The notes under the pieces: model-generated
Databases searched by the model: none
What the model saw: only the letters and a program-made list of their open reading frames with translations
Told to the model about the DNA's origin: nothing
Part shown: one piece after another, positions 22,376 to 30,485 of the stretch
How positions within the stretch are numbered: position 1 is the stretch's first letter
Layout: each line of letters begins with the position of its first letter
Origin: CAIVAT01 sp037141055
Lineage (GTDB): Bacteria > Bacteroidota > Bacteroidia > Bacteroidales > FEN-979
Direction of reading: 5' to 3'
Assembly: GCA_037141055.1 (NCBI GenBank)
Contig: JBAXDH010000001.1
Coordinates: 35,641-99,640 of the forward strand
Length of the DNA stretch: 64,000 nt
Made by a program: the position numbers and the translations under genes

Positions 22376-24655
22376 TTAGAAACTGAAACTCAATCCAAGG
22401 CTCGGCATAAGCGGCATCTGGTCAACACGGGTATAAGAAACCCTGTCGAAGTAGAAGATGTTTTGCTGGTTCAGCGCATTTGTAACGCTTATATTTATCT
22501 CAAGCTTCATGGTCTTGCCCAGCGTGAATATCTTTTTCAGGTTGAAATCCAAACGGCTGTAATATGGAAGCCGTCCTTTGTCATAGTCACTGTAGAGGAT
22601 TCCAAGTGTTCCGTTCCCTGTGGCATAATTGGTCCCCATGTTGCCAAAGTTGATCTGCTCGTAGAATCCGCCTGTTTGTGTAAACGGGAATCCGGATCCA
22701 TAGTTATACCTCACATCAACTTCCCAGTCGTTATGTTTGCCCCAGTTAAACGTGGATACGACATTCAGGTTATGACGCCGGTCGTATGGCGGGACAAAAC
22801 TTGTCATGCCGTCGTTCCGATGGATGAATCCAAGGGAATAGGTTACCCAGAAATGAATTTTTTTCCAGTCATATTTCACTGAAAAATCCACCCCTTCGGC
22901 ATCACCGGTCTCATAGGTGAAATCCTTTTTGTAATAATCGGGAACTTTCGCGTTTTCCGGGGTGTCGTCATATAACTTGTTTCGGTTCAGGCCTGTGAGC
23001 ACCGGGTAATATTTGTAATATCCTTCAACATTCACCGACAGGTTTGTAAGGAGATCCCATTCAAAACCGAAAACAACCTGGTCGCATTTCTGCAGTTTGT
23101 TTGTCGGGCTGGTGATGAATCCGTAAAACAGGTTCACGACATCCTTGTCGTACGTGGTACTGATCAGGTTTTGCGAATAAATGCCCGCCGCCATTTTTAG
23201 CCTGAAATTTTTTGCCATGTTGTACTTGATTGCCAGCCGCGGTTCAAAGGAAGCGACAGAAATGGAAGCGTAATACTGGAACCTCAGGCCGGGCTCAATG
23301 ATAAATTTTCCGGGCATCCATTTATACTTTGCAAAGAGAGACGCCTCCGTGGAGTTCTGGGTGAAATCAATCCGGCGGTTCACAATGTTGTAAAAATCGA
23401 GAACAGTCTTATATCCTGAAAGTTCCAGCCCGTATTTCAGCGCATCCCTTCCGAAAAAATAGGTAAAATTCAAGCCGCCGTTGAATCCAGAGATCGAACT
23501 TGACCTTGGGGATTTGTTGAGCTCCTGCAACTCGACTTTATAATTCGAGTAGGCAAAGTTTCCTTCGATCAGCACGGAACTTTTTCCCGGGATTGCCAGA
23601 AAGGTCAGGCCGCCTCCGGCCGAATTCCAGTTGTAATTCTGAAGGACTTTGTAGTTGACCTTATCGGAAAAATTGAATCCGAAGACGTTTACCTTACTCC
23701 CGTTCGGGGCGTTGATGGCAACTTTTCCGTAAATATCCAGGTAATTGTACGGAAGGCCGTTTTCATCGATGTATGTGTAAAAGATCTTGCTCGACTGCTG
23801 CAGGTAGGAGTTCTTGATTGAAAGCAGGAATGTGGCGCTGGCCTCATCCTGGTTTTTAGGCTTGTAAATGGGTCCTTCAATAAGGGCCTTTGCCCCGAAG
23901 GTGCTGACGTCGAATTTTCCTGAAAAACGGTTCTTGTTCCCGTCGCGCGTGGTGACGTCCATGACAGATGAAAGGCGGCCCCCGTATTCAGCCCCGAAAC
24001 CGCCGGTGTACACATCCACATTTTTCAGGATATCCACGTCAAAAACGGAAAACAGCCCGATGGAATGGAACGGATTGTAAACGATCATCCCGTCGTAAAG
24101 CACCTTATTCTGGATGGGAGGGCCTCCGCGGATATACAACTGGCCGCCCTGGTCTCCCGAAAAAATAACCCCCGGAAGTATCTGGAGGTATTGCGCCAGG
24201 TCGGGCTGGCCACCGATGGTGGGAATTGACTGAATCTCCTTCGGTGTTATTTTTATAATGCTGGTCTGTGTTTCCCTGACCTTGTTCTGCCTTGCGGCTG
24301 AAATATTAACCTCGTCAAGCTGAACCGTGGACTTCGTCAGGTACAGTTTTTTTGACAGTAAATCGTTCGCAGTTATTGTAACGGGAATCCTGAGTGTGTC
24401 ACACCCTACATAGGTGACCATCAGGAAATACTGGCCGGGCGGAATCTTTGTTATGGCAAAATATCCGTTTGCATCCGTGGGGGCTCCGATGGAAGTTTTG
24501 TAAAGGTACACGTTCGTAAATATTACAGGTTCTCCTGTTGCCTGCTCATAAACGAACCCACGAATGGAGCCGTTCTGGGCATTGATCCCCTGGTGGATAA
24601 ACATGCAAAGTGAAACGAGAAAAAAGAGCGGAAGAATTTTTCTGGGAAGAGGCAT
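22376..24655 (-). CDS. TonB-dependent outer-membrane receptor with carboxypeptidase-like N-terminal domain
   Basis: The 759-residue receptor has a signal peptide (residues 1-26, before QNGSIRG), a CarboxypepD_reg-like domain (28-110; GFVYEQATGEPVIFTNVYLY) and a plug domain (about 120-230; QSIPTIGGQPDLAQYLQILP, GQLYIRGGPPIQNKVLYDGM). A beta-barrel ends in MPSLGLSFSF with a C-terminal Phe. The plug sequence is typical of the small-ligand branch rather than SusC. The substrate cannot be told from sequence. It has its own -7 element at 24688-24695 and is divergent from iorA. Confidence 0.88.
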   Translation of the reverse strand: MPLPRKILPLFFLVSLCMFIHQGINAQNGSIRGFVYEQATGEPVIFTNVYLYKTSIGAPTDANGYFAITKIPPGQYFLMVTYVGCDTLRIPVTITANDLLSKKLYLTKSTVQLDEVNISAARQNKVRETQTSIIKITPKEIQSIPTIGGQPDLAQYLQILPGVIFSGDQGGQLYIRGGPPIQNKVLYDGMIVYNPFHSIGLFSVFDVDILKNVDVYTGGFGAEYGGRLSSVMDVTTRDGNKNRFSGKFDVSTFGAKALIEGPIYKPKNQDEASATFLLSIKNSYLQQSSKIFYTYIDENGLPYNYLDIYGKVAINAPNGSKVNVFGFNFSDKVNYKVLQNYNWNSAGGGLTFLAIPGKSSVLIEGNFAYSNYKVELQELNKSPRSSSISGFNGGLNFTYFFGRDALKYGLELSGYKTVLDFYNIVNRRIDFTQNSTEASLFAKYKWMPGKFIIEPGLRFQYYASISVASFEPRLAIKYNMAKNFRLKMAAGIYSQNLISTTYDKDVVNLFYGFITSPTNKLQKCDQVVFGFEWDLLTNLSVNVEGYYKYYPVLTGLNRNKLYDDTPENAKVPDYYKKDFTYETGDAEGVDFSVKYDWKKIHFWVTYSLGFIHRNDGMTSFVPPYDRRHNLNVVSTFNWGKHNDWEVDVRYNYGSGFPFTQTGGFYEQINFGNMGTNYATGNGTLGILYSDYDKGRLPYYSRLDFNLKKIFTLGKTMKLEINISVTNALNQQNIFYFDRVSYTRVDQMPLMPSLGLSFSF

Positions 24656-24687
24656 CGGTTGTTGATGTGTTTATCAGGTCTAAGGAG

Positions 24688-24695
24688 CAAAATTA
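24688..24695 (-). promoter_or_regulatory. -7 element for the TonB receptor gene
   Basis: TAATTTTG on the minus strand matches TAnnTTTG and lies 32 nt before the ATG at 24655. Confidence 0.45.
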
Positions 24696-24763
24696 GGCAT
24701 AATCATCGAGTAAAAAAAGCGAAAACACCTGCAGCCGGAAAACCCCCATTGAAAAAATATTCT

Positions 24764-24771
24764 TAATTTTG
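24764..24771 (+). promoter_or_regulatory. -7 element for the iorA-led operon
   Basis: TAATTTTG fits TAnnTTTG and lies 29 nt before the iorA ATG at 24801. No clear -33 box. Confidence 0.45.
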
Positions 24772-24800
24772 TCCAGGTTCAAATACCTTTATATAAATCT

Positions 24801-26408
24801 ATGCAGAAGTTATTGTTTTTGGGGGATGAGGCCATTGCACAGGCGGCCCTGGATGCCGGCTTGTCCGGAATATATGCCTATCCCGGAACTCCCTCTACTG
24901 AAATTACTGAATTTGTACAGAATTCAAAATTTGCCGCTGAACACCACGTTCATTCGTCATGGTCCGCCAATGAAAAAACAGCCATGGAATCGGCGCTGGG
25001 AATGTCGTATGCAGGAAAGCGTACAATGGTTTGCATGAAACATGTCGGTTTGAATGTCGCTGCCGATCCTTTTATCAATGCCGCCATCACGGGGGCAAAC
25101 GGAGGACTGATTGTGGTTGCGGCAGACGATCCTTCCATGCATTCATCGCAGAATGAGCAGGACTCAAGGTTTTACGGAAAGTTCGCCCTTGTGCCCATCC
25201 TGGAGCCTGTCGATCAGCAGGAAGCATACGACATGGTTCATTATGGATTTGATTTTTCGGAAAAATATAAAGTGCCCGTCATGATGCGCATCACCACAAG
25301 GATGGCACATTCACGCTCGGGAGTTACCAGGAGGCCTGAAGTCAGGAAGCAGAATGAATTGAAAATGCCTTCCGACCTGCGCCAGTTTGTTCTCCTGCCC
25401 GCCATCGCCAGAAAGCGATACAGGGGACTCCTGTCGGAGCAGGAAAAATTTGTCGCGGAGTCGGAATCATCACCCTTTAACACATATATCGACGGCCCCG
25501 ACAAATCGATGGGGATCATTGTCTGCGGCATTGCATACAACTACCTGCTTGAAAATTTCCCCGATCGCATTGTGCCGAATCCTGTGCTGAAAATCGGGCA
25601 GTATCCCCTGCCGTATTCCCTGGTGGAAAAAATGGCCGATGAATGCGACGAAATCCTGGTAATCGAAGACGGATATCCCGTTGTGGAAGAGCAGCTGAAA
25701 GGCTTACTCGGACGCGGGCTGAAAGTGAAAGGCCGGCTCGACGGGACCCTGCCGCGCGACGGCGAACTCAACCCCAACCTGATTGCTGTTGCATTGGGCA
25801 AGCCTGATACCTACGGCATCCCGGTGCCAGAGTTGGTTGTCGTACGACCTCCTTCACTGTGCAGCGGTTGTCCGCACATTGATTCCTATTATGCATTGAG
25901 TGAAACACTCAGCAGTTTATCCAACGGGCGCGTATTTTCCGATATCGGCTGTTATACGCTTGGTGCCCTGAAACCGTACGAAGCGATTAATTCCTGCGTC
26001 GACATGGGGGCTTCCATCACCATGGCCAAAGGAGCTGCTGATGCAGGCCTGATTCCTGCAGTTGCGGTTATCGGAGATTCCACTTTTACCCATTCTGGCA
26101 TGACGGGTTTGCTGGATGCCATCAATGACAAGTCGCCCATTACGATCATGATCCTTGACAATGGTACCACCGCCATGACCGGCGGACAGGATTCCCCCGC
26201 GTACGGAAAAATAGAAGATATCTGCAAAGGCCTGGGAGTTGAGGAAGCGCACATCCGTATTCTGAAACCGTTGAAAAAATACCATGATGAAAATGTTGCC
26301 GTCATGAAAGAGGAACTGGCGTATCCAGGCGTCTCCGTCATCATCCCCCGCCGCGAATGTATCGTAGCCATTGACAAGCGCGTTCGCGACAAATTCAAGA
26401 ACAAGTAA
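24801..26408 (+). CDS. iorA: indolepyruvate ferredoxin oxidoreductase alpha subunit, without ferredoxin domain
   Basis: IorA with IorB oxidatively decarboxylates aryl (and related) 2-keto acids to acyl-CoA, reducing ferredoxin. The 535-residue protein shows LFLGDEAIAQAALDAGLSG, YPGTPSTEI, SANEKTAMESALGMSYAG, the CoA/TPP region VRPPSLCSGCPHIDSYYAL and the TPP motif VIGDSTFTHSGMTGLLDA followed by ILDNGTTAMTGGQDSP. The C-terminal dicluster ferredoxin domain usual in IorA is absent: the frame stops shortly after RRECIVAIDKR. Electrons must therefore go to a separate ferredoxin. iorB follows after 12 nt, and the sphingolipid genes lie directly downstream. Confidence 0.88.
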   Translation: MQKLLFLGDEAIAQAALDAGLSGIYAYPGTPSTEITEFVQNSKFAAEHHVHSSWSANEKTAMESALGMSYAGKRTMVCMKHVGLNVAADPFINAAITGANGGLIVVAADDPSMHSSQNEQDSRFYGKFALVPILEPVDQQEAYDMVHYGFDFSEKYKVPVMMRITTRMAHSRSGVTRRPEVRKQNELKMPSDLRQFVLLPAIARKRYRGLLSEQEKFVAESESSPFNTYIDGPDKSMGIIVCGIAYNYLLENFPDRIVPNPVLKIGQYPLPYSLVEKMADECDEILVIEDGYPVVEEQLKGLLGRGLKVKGRLDGTLPRDGELNPNLIAVALGKPDTYGIPVPELVVVRPPSLCSGCPHIDSYYALSETLSSLSNGRVFSDIGCYTLGALKPYEAINSCVDMGASITMAKGAADAGLIPAVAVIGDSTFTHSGMTGLLDAINDKSPITIMILDNGTTAMTGGQDSPAYGKIEDICKGLGVEEAHIRILKPLKKYHDENVAVMKEELAYPGVSVIIPRRECIVAIDKRVRDKFKNK

Positions 26409-26420
26409 AACTGCCGACTG

Positions 26421-27002
26421 ATGAAAAAAGATATAATATTAGCCGGTGTAGGGGGCCAGGGAATCATTTCCATTGCTTCCATTATTGGCTTCGCCGCGCT
26501 TGAACAGGGGATGTATTTAAAACAGTCGGAGGTGCATGGAATGAGCCAGAGGGGAGGCGATGTGATGTCAAATCTCCGGATTTCACATCATCCGATCGCA
26601 TCCGACCTTATTCCTTTCGGACAGGCGGATATGATCATCTCCATTGAACCGCTGGAGTCGCTCCGCTACCTGCCCTATCTGTCGGGCGAAGGCTGGGTTA
26701 TTACCAATACACGGCCGTTTAACAACATTCCCAACTATCCCGACATGGATAAGGTGATGGCTGAAATAGCAAAGGTTCCGCATCATGTAGCCCTGGATGC
26801 CGATGCAACGGCCAAAGAAGCAGGCTCGACCAAGGCAACGAATATTGTCATTTTGGGCGCCGCCTCCCCATTCCTTGGAATGGCTTACGAGACGCTGGAA
26901 AATGCAATCCGGTTTATCTTCCGGAAGAAGGGGGATAAAATCATTGAACTTAACCTGAATGCCTTAAAGGCAGGGCGGGATTTTACAGATAAGCAGATCT
27001 AA
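26421..27002 (+). CDS. iorB: indolepyruvate ferredoxin oxidoreductase beta subunit
   Basis: The 193-residue protein carries the gamma-domain pattern of pyruvate/ketoacid oxidoreductases: DIILAGVGGQGIISIASIIG, SEVHGMSQRGGDVMSNLRIS and GQADMIISIEPLESLRYLP, ending in a C-terminal helix. It pairs with the IorA subunit encoded 12 nt upstream. The next gene, serine palmitoyltransferase, starts 50 nt downstream and has its own -7 element, so the operon may be transcribed both as a whole and from spt onward. Confidence 0.9.
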   Translation: MKKDIILAGVGGQGIISIASIIGFAALEQGMYLKQSEVHGMSQRGGDVMSNLRISHHPIASDLIPFGQADMIISIEPLESLRYLPYLSGEGWVITNTRPFNNIPNYPDMDKVMAEIAKVPHHVALDADATAKEAGSTKATNIVILGAASPFLGMAYETLENAIRFIFRKKGDKIIELNLNALKAGRDFTDKQI

Positions 27003-27014
27003 TTTTTTTCTTCG

Positions 27015-27022
27015 TACCTTTG
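27015..27022 (+). promoter_or_regulatory. -7 element for serine palmitoyltransferase
   Basis: TACCTTTG fits TAnnTTTG and lies 30 nt before the ATG at 27053. It overlaps a TTG (27020) that would otherwise extend the reading frame, which argues for the ATG as the true start. Confidence 0.5.
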
Positions 27023-27052
27023 AACGCTATTATTTTACAGAAAGATAAACCA

Positions 27053-28243
27053 ATGAGGATTTTACAACGCAAATGCTCCCATTTTACCGAACCGCAGAAA
27101 GTTGAAAAAATGGGAATTTACCCATATTTCAGAATGATTGAATCAGACCAGGATACTGTGGTAACCATGAATGGCAGGAAAGTGCTGATGTTCGGCTCGA
27201 ACAGCTACCTGGGCCTGACCAACCATCCGAAAATCAAGGAAGCAGCCATCAAGGCGACGGAAAAGTACGGTACCGGCTGTGCCGGATCACGATTCCTCAA
27301 CGGAACGCTTGATATTCACGTCGAACTTGAACATAAACTGGCCGAATTTGTCGGAAAACCGTCTGCCCTGGTTTACAGTACCGGTTTCCAGGTGAATCTG
27401 GGTGTGATACCCACGGTGACCGGCCGAAACGATTATATCCTCATCGACGAACTCGACCATGCATCGATCATTGAAGCAACCCGGTTGTCGTTTGCCAAAG
27501 TGCTGAAATATCGTCACAACGACATGCACTCACTGGAAAATGTTTTGAAAAGATGCGAGGCCAACAGGATTAAACTGATTGTTGTTGACGGGGTTTTCAG
27601 CATGGACGGTGATATAGCAAGGCTTCCGGACATCGTGAAGCTGGCTGAGAAATATGAAGCAACGGTGATGGTCGATGATGCACATTCCATTGGCGTGCTT
27701 GGCAAACATGGTGCAGGAACTGCCAACCATTTCGGCCTGACGGATAAAGTCGACCTCATCATGGGCACCTTCTCGAAATCACTTGCCGCCCTGGGCGGTT
27801 TCATTGCCAGCGATTTTGAAACGATCAATTATATCAAACATAATTCACGTACCCTCATTTTCAGTGCTTCCGCCACGCCTGCCTCGGCTGCAGCAGTGCT
27901 CATGGCACTTGAAATTATCAAAAGCGAACCCGAGCGAATTGAAAATCTGTGGAAGGTAACCCATTATGCCATCGATAATTTCAGAAAACTCGGCTTTGAT
28001 ATCGGGCATACGGTAACGCCAATTATACCTCTTTATATCCGCGACAATCTTAAAACACTCAGCATCACGAAGTTGCTGCTTGATGAAGGAATATTTGTAA
28101 ACCCCGTGGTTGCACCGGCCGTTAGTAAAGACGATACGCTGATTCGCTTTTCCCTGATGGCAACTCATACAATAGAGCAGGTAGATATTGCACTGGAGAA
28201 ATTTGAGAAACTCGGGAAGAAGCTTCAAATTATCTCAAAATAA
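27053..28243 (+). CDS. spt: serine palmitoyltransferase (alpha-oxoamine synthase family)
   Basis: This 396-residue PLP enzyme condenses serine with an acyl-CoA (or acyl-ACP) to 3-ketosphinganine, the entry to sphingolipids. It begins with the bacterial SPT pattern MGIYPYFRMIES and VLMFGSNSYLGLTNHPKI, and continues with YGTGCAGSRFLNGTLDIHVE, LIDELDHASIIEA, VDDAHSIGVLGKHGAG and the PLP-lysine loop GTFSKSLAALGGF. SGCAGSRFLNGT-type sequence separates SPT from BioF and Kbl, although BioF cannot be fully excluded. No biotin genes are near; instead an acyltransferase follows after 5 nt and an epimerase-fold reductase after that, which matches a ceramide pathway. Confidence 0.85.
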   Translation: MRILQRKCSHFTEPQKVEKMGIYPYFRMIESDQDTVVTMNGRKVLMFGSNSYLGLTNHPKIKEAAIKATEKYGTGCAGSRFLNGTLDIHVELEHKLAEFVGKPSALVYSTGFQVNLGVIPTVTGRNDYILIDELDHASIIEATRLSFAKVLKYRHNDMHSLENVLKRCEANRIKLIVVDGVFSMDGDIARLPDIVKLAEKYEATVMVDDAHSIGVLGKHGAGTANHFGLTDKVDLIMGTFSKSLAALGGFIASDFETINYIKHNSRTLIFSASATPASAAAVLMALEIIKSEPERIENLWKVTHYAIDNFRKLGFDIGHTVTPIIPLYIRDNLKTLSITKLLLDEGIFVNPVVAPAVSKDDTLIRFSLMATHTIEQVDIALEKFEKLGKKLQIISK

Positions 28244-28248
28244 ACCTG

Positions 28249-29382
28249 ATGACGAAAACCGATCCGATTGAATTAAAGCAAGTAGGAACGAAAAAGGAGT
28301 TAAAGCGATTCATCGCATTTCAGAACCAGCTTTACAAAGGAAATAAATTCTGGTGTCCGCCCATGAGGCTGGATGAACTCAACACACTGAGCAGGGATAA
28401 AAACCCTGCTTTTGATTTTTGTGAGGGTGAATACTGGATCGCTTATCGCGGGAAGGAGATGGTTGGCCGTATTGCCGGCATCATCAACCATAAAGGCAAC
28501 GAACGCTGGAATGAGAAACTGGTGCGGTTTGGATGGATCGACTTCATCGACGACCTTGAAGTTTCGAGAACACTCATAGAAAAGGTCGTTGAATGGGGGC
28601 GCTCCAAAGGAATGACCGGCATACATGGTCCGCTGGGGTTCTCTGATATGGACAACGAAGGAATGCTTATAAAGGGTTTCGAAGAAACCGCCACCCTGGC
28701 TTCGATCTACAATTTTCCATATTACGTGGAGCACATGGAAAAATTAGGATTTGAAAAGGCCGCCGACTGGGTGCAATACGAATTCGATATTCCACCATCC
28801 ATCCCCGACAAGGTCGAGAGGCTGTCCGTTCTGGTGCAGGAGAAATATAAATTGCGGATAATCAAAGCGAAAAAGTCGAAAGAATTACTTCCGTACGCTC
28901 CCAAGATGTTTAAAACACTGAATGCTGCCTTCAGTGAATTGTATGGCTATACTGCCCTGACCCAGAGGCAGATGGACATGTATGTTAAGGCCTATTTCGG
29001 ATTTATCCGTCCTGAGTTTGTCACTTTTGTGGTAGATGAGCAGGATGATGTTGTCGGGTTTGGTGTTTCGATGCCCTCCCTGACAAAAGCCCTTCAGAAA
29101 TGCGACGGAAAATTGTTCCCGTTCGGATTTCTTTACATTCTCAGGGCAATCAAAAAGAACGACGTCATCGACATGTACCTGAATGGTGTTCGTCCCGATT
29201 ATCATTCCAAAGGAGTAAACGCGCTCTATTACAATGAAATGCACAGGGCCTATATCAAAGCTGGCATAAAAAAAGCGATTACCAACCCGCAGCTTGAAGA
29301 CAATGCCAAGGCCCTGACGATCTGGAAGAATTTCAACGGAAGGCAGCATCTGACCAGGCGGTGCTGGATTAAGCATTTTTAG
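28249..29382 (+). CDS. GNAT-fold acyltransferase, candidate ceramide synthase, copy 1
   Basis: The 377-residue soluble protein has two GNAT-like halves: an N-terminal one (LKRFIAFQNQLYKGNKFWCP, WIAYRGKEMVGRIAGIINH, GWIDFIDDLEVSRTLIEKVV, GPLGFSDMDNEGML) and a C-terminal one (FVTFVVDEQDDVVGFGVSMP, GVRPDYHSKGVNALYYNEMH). Bacterial ceramide synthase (bCerS) of Caulobacter belongs to this GNAT-like type, and such genes sit near spt (established knowledge). N-acylation of sphinganine or ketosphinganine is therefore the best guess. It is 5 nt downstream of spt and closely similar, by eye over half identical, to the product of 30486-31610. The reaction is inferred. Confidence 0.7.
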   Translation: MTKTDPIELKQVGTKKELKRFIAFQNQLYKGNKFWCPPMRLDELNTLSRDKNPAFDFCEGEYWIAYRGKEMVGRIAGIINHKGNERWNEKLVRFGWIDFIDDLEVSRTLIEKVVEWGRSKGMTGIHGPLGFSDMDNEGMLIKGFEETATLASIYNFPYYVEHMEKLGFEKAADWVQYEFDIPPSIPDKVERLSVLVQEKYKLRIIKAKKSKELLPYAPKMFKTLNAAFSELYGYTALTQRQMDMYVKAYFGFIRPEFVTFVVDEQDDVVGFGVSMPSLTKALQKCDGKLFPFGFLYILRAIKKNDVIDMYLNGVRPDYHSKGVNALYYNEMHRAYIKAGIKKAITNPQLEDNAKALTIWKNFNGRQHLTRRCWIKHF

Positions 29383-29385
29383 GGA

Positions 29386-29466
29386 CCCTAACCCCCTGAC
29401 CCCTTCCCCCGCAAGGGAAGGGGAAACAAGTCCCTCCCTTGTTGGGGAGGGATTCAGGGCAGGGTA
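29386..29466. repeat. 81-nt GC-rich three-stem palindromic repeat, copy A
   Basis: An outer stem CCCTGA (29394-29399) with TCAGGG (29454-29459) encloses two hairpins: CCCCTTCCC with GGGAAGGGG (29400-29423) and TCCCTCCC with GGGAGGGA (29431-29452). A near-identical copy is at 60354-60435. It begins 3 nt after the stop of acyltransferase copy 1, inside the sphingolipid run. Confidence 0.85.
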
Positions 29467-29479
29467 ACAAAATGAAGAT

Positions 29480-30484
29480 ATGAAAAACGTTTTAATCACC
29501 GGCGCCAGTGGGTTCATTGGCAGTTTTTTAGTCGAAGAGGGACTGAAGCTGGATTACCAGGTGTATGCCGGAATCCGGAAGTCAAGTTCACGCGAATACT
29601 TGCAGGACCCGCGAATAAAATTCCTGGAATTCGATTTTTCCACCAAGCAGAAGGTTCTGGAAACACTTGAACAATGCAAGGCAAACAACCTGCGGTTTGA
29701 GTACATCGTACACAATGCCGGTCTCACAAAGGCTCAGAAAAAGGAAGATTTCTACAATGTGAATTGCCGGAATACGATCCATTTCATTGAGGCACTGACT
29801 GAATCCGGAATGGTGCCCGAAAAATTTATTTTTGTCAGCAGCCTTGCCGCTTACGGCCCGGGAAATCCGGACACCGGTGAACCTGTCCGGTTAGCTGATG
29901 AACCAAAACCCATCGAACTTTACGGCAAAAGCAAGCTTGATGCCGAACGCTATATCACCTCCCTCAGCGAATTTCCGTGGCTGATTGTAAGGCCAACCGG
30001 TGTTTACGGGCCTAAGGAAAAAGATTATTTCATCTTCTTCCAGACCATCAACCGCGGACTGGAGCCTTATATCGGCTTCCGGAAGCAGGTGCTTACTTTT
30101 ATTTATGTGCGCGACCTGGTCAGGGTGATCTTCCTGGCGATGAAATCACCCCATGTACGCAAAGGATGGTTTGTTTCCGACGGAAAGGAATACCCGTCGG
30201 AATTGTTTGCCGAAATCACCAAAAAAGTGCTGGGGAAAAAGACCTTCCGGTTTACAGTACCGCTGTTTATTGTGAAAACCATTGCAGTTGCCGGAGAAAA
30301 TATTGCGGGTTTGTGGGGGGCCATTCCCACCCTGAACACGGATAAATATAATGTTTTAAAGAGTACCAACTGGAGATGTGAAGTGGAACCGCTGCAAAAC
30401 GACCTGGGATTTAAAGCAGAATACGATCTCGAAAAAGGTGTGCAGGAGGCCATCGCTTGGTATCAAAATGAACATTGGCTTTAA
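29480..30484 (+). CDS. NAD-dependent epimerase/dehydratase-fold reductase, candidate ketosphinganine/ceramide reductase
   Basis: The 334-residue extended short-chain dehydrogenase has the Rossmann motif VLITGASGFIGSFLVEE, a VHNAG strand, a catalytic Ser in FVSSLAAYG, and the catalytic YGKSK pair near residues 154-158; RPTGVYGP follows. The fold matches the CerR reductase of bacterial ceramide synthesis, which reduces the 3-keto group of the sphingoid base or oxidised ceramide. Sugar-nucleotide epimerases have the same fold, so assignment rests on its place between two candidate ceramide synthases downstream of spt. The next gene starts one nucleotide after its stop. Confidence 0.72.
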   Translation: MKNVLITGASGFIGSFLVEEGLKLDYQVYAGIRKSSSREYLQDPRIKFLEFDFSTKQKVLETLEQCKANNLRFEYIVHNAGLTKAQKKEDFYNVNCRNTIHFIEALTESGMVPEKFIFVSSLAAYGPGNPDTGEPVRLADEPKPIELYGKSKLDAERYITSLSEFPWLIVRPTGVYGPKEKDYFIFFQTINRGLEPYIGFRKQVLTFIYVRDLVRVIFLAMKSPHVRKGWFVSDGKEYPSELFAEITKKVLGKKTFRFTVPLFIVKTIAVAGENIAGLWGAIPTLNTDKYNVLKSTNWRCEVEPLQNDLGFKAEYDLEKGVQEAIAWYQNEHWL

Positions 30485-30485
30485 A

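Noticed and set aside
28885..29517. 210-residue minus-strand frame over the acyltransferase end and repeat A
   Set aside because: It runs antisense through a well supported gene, and its N-terminal part (NPSPTREGL...) is just the palindromic repeat translated.
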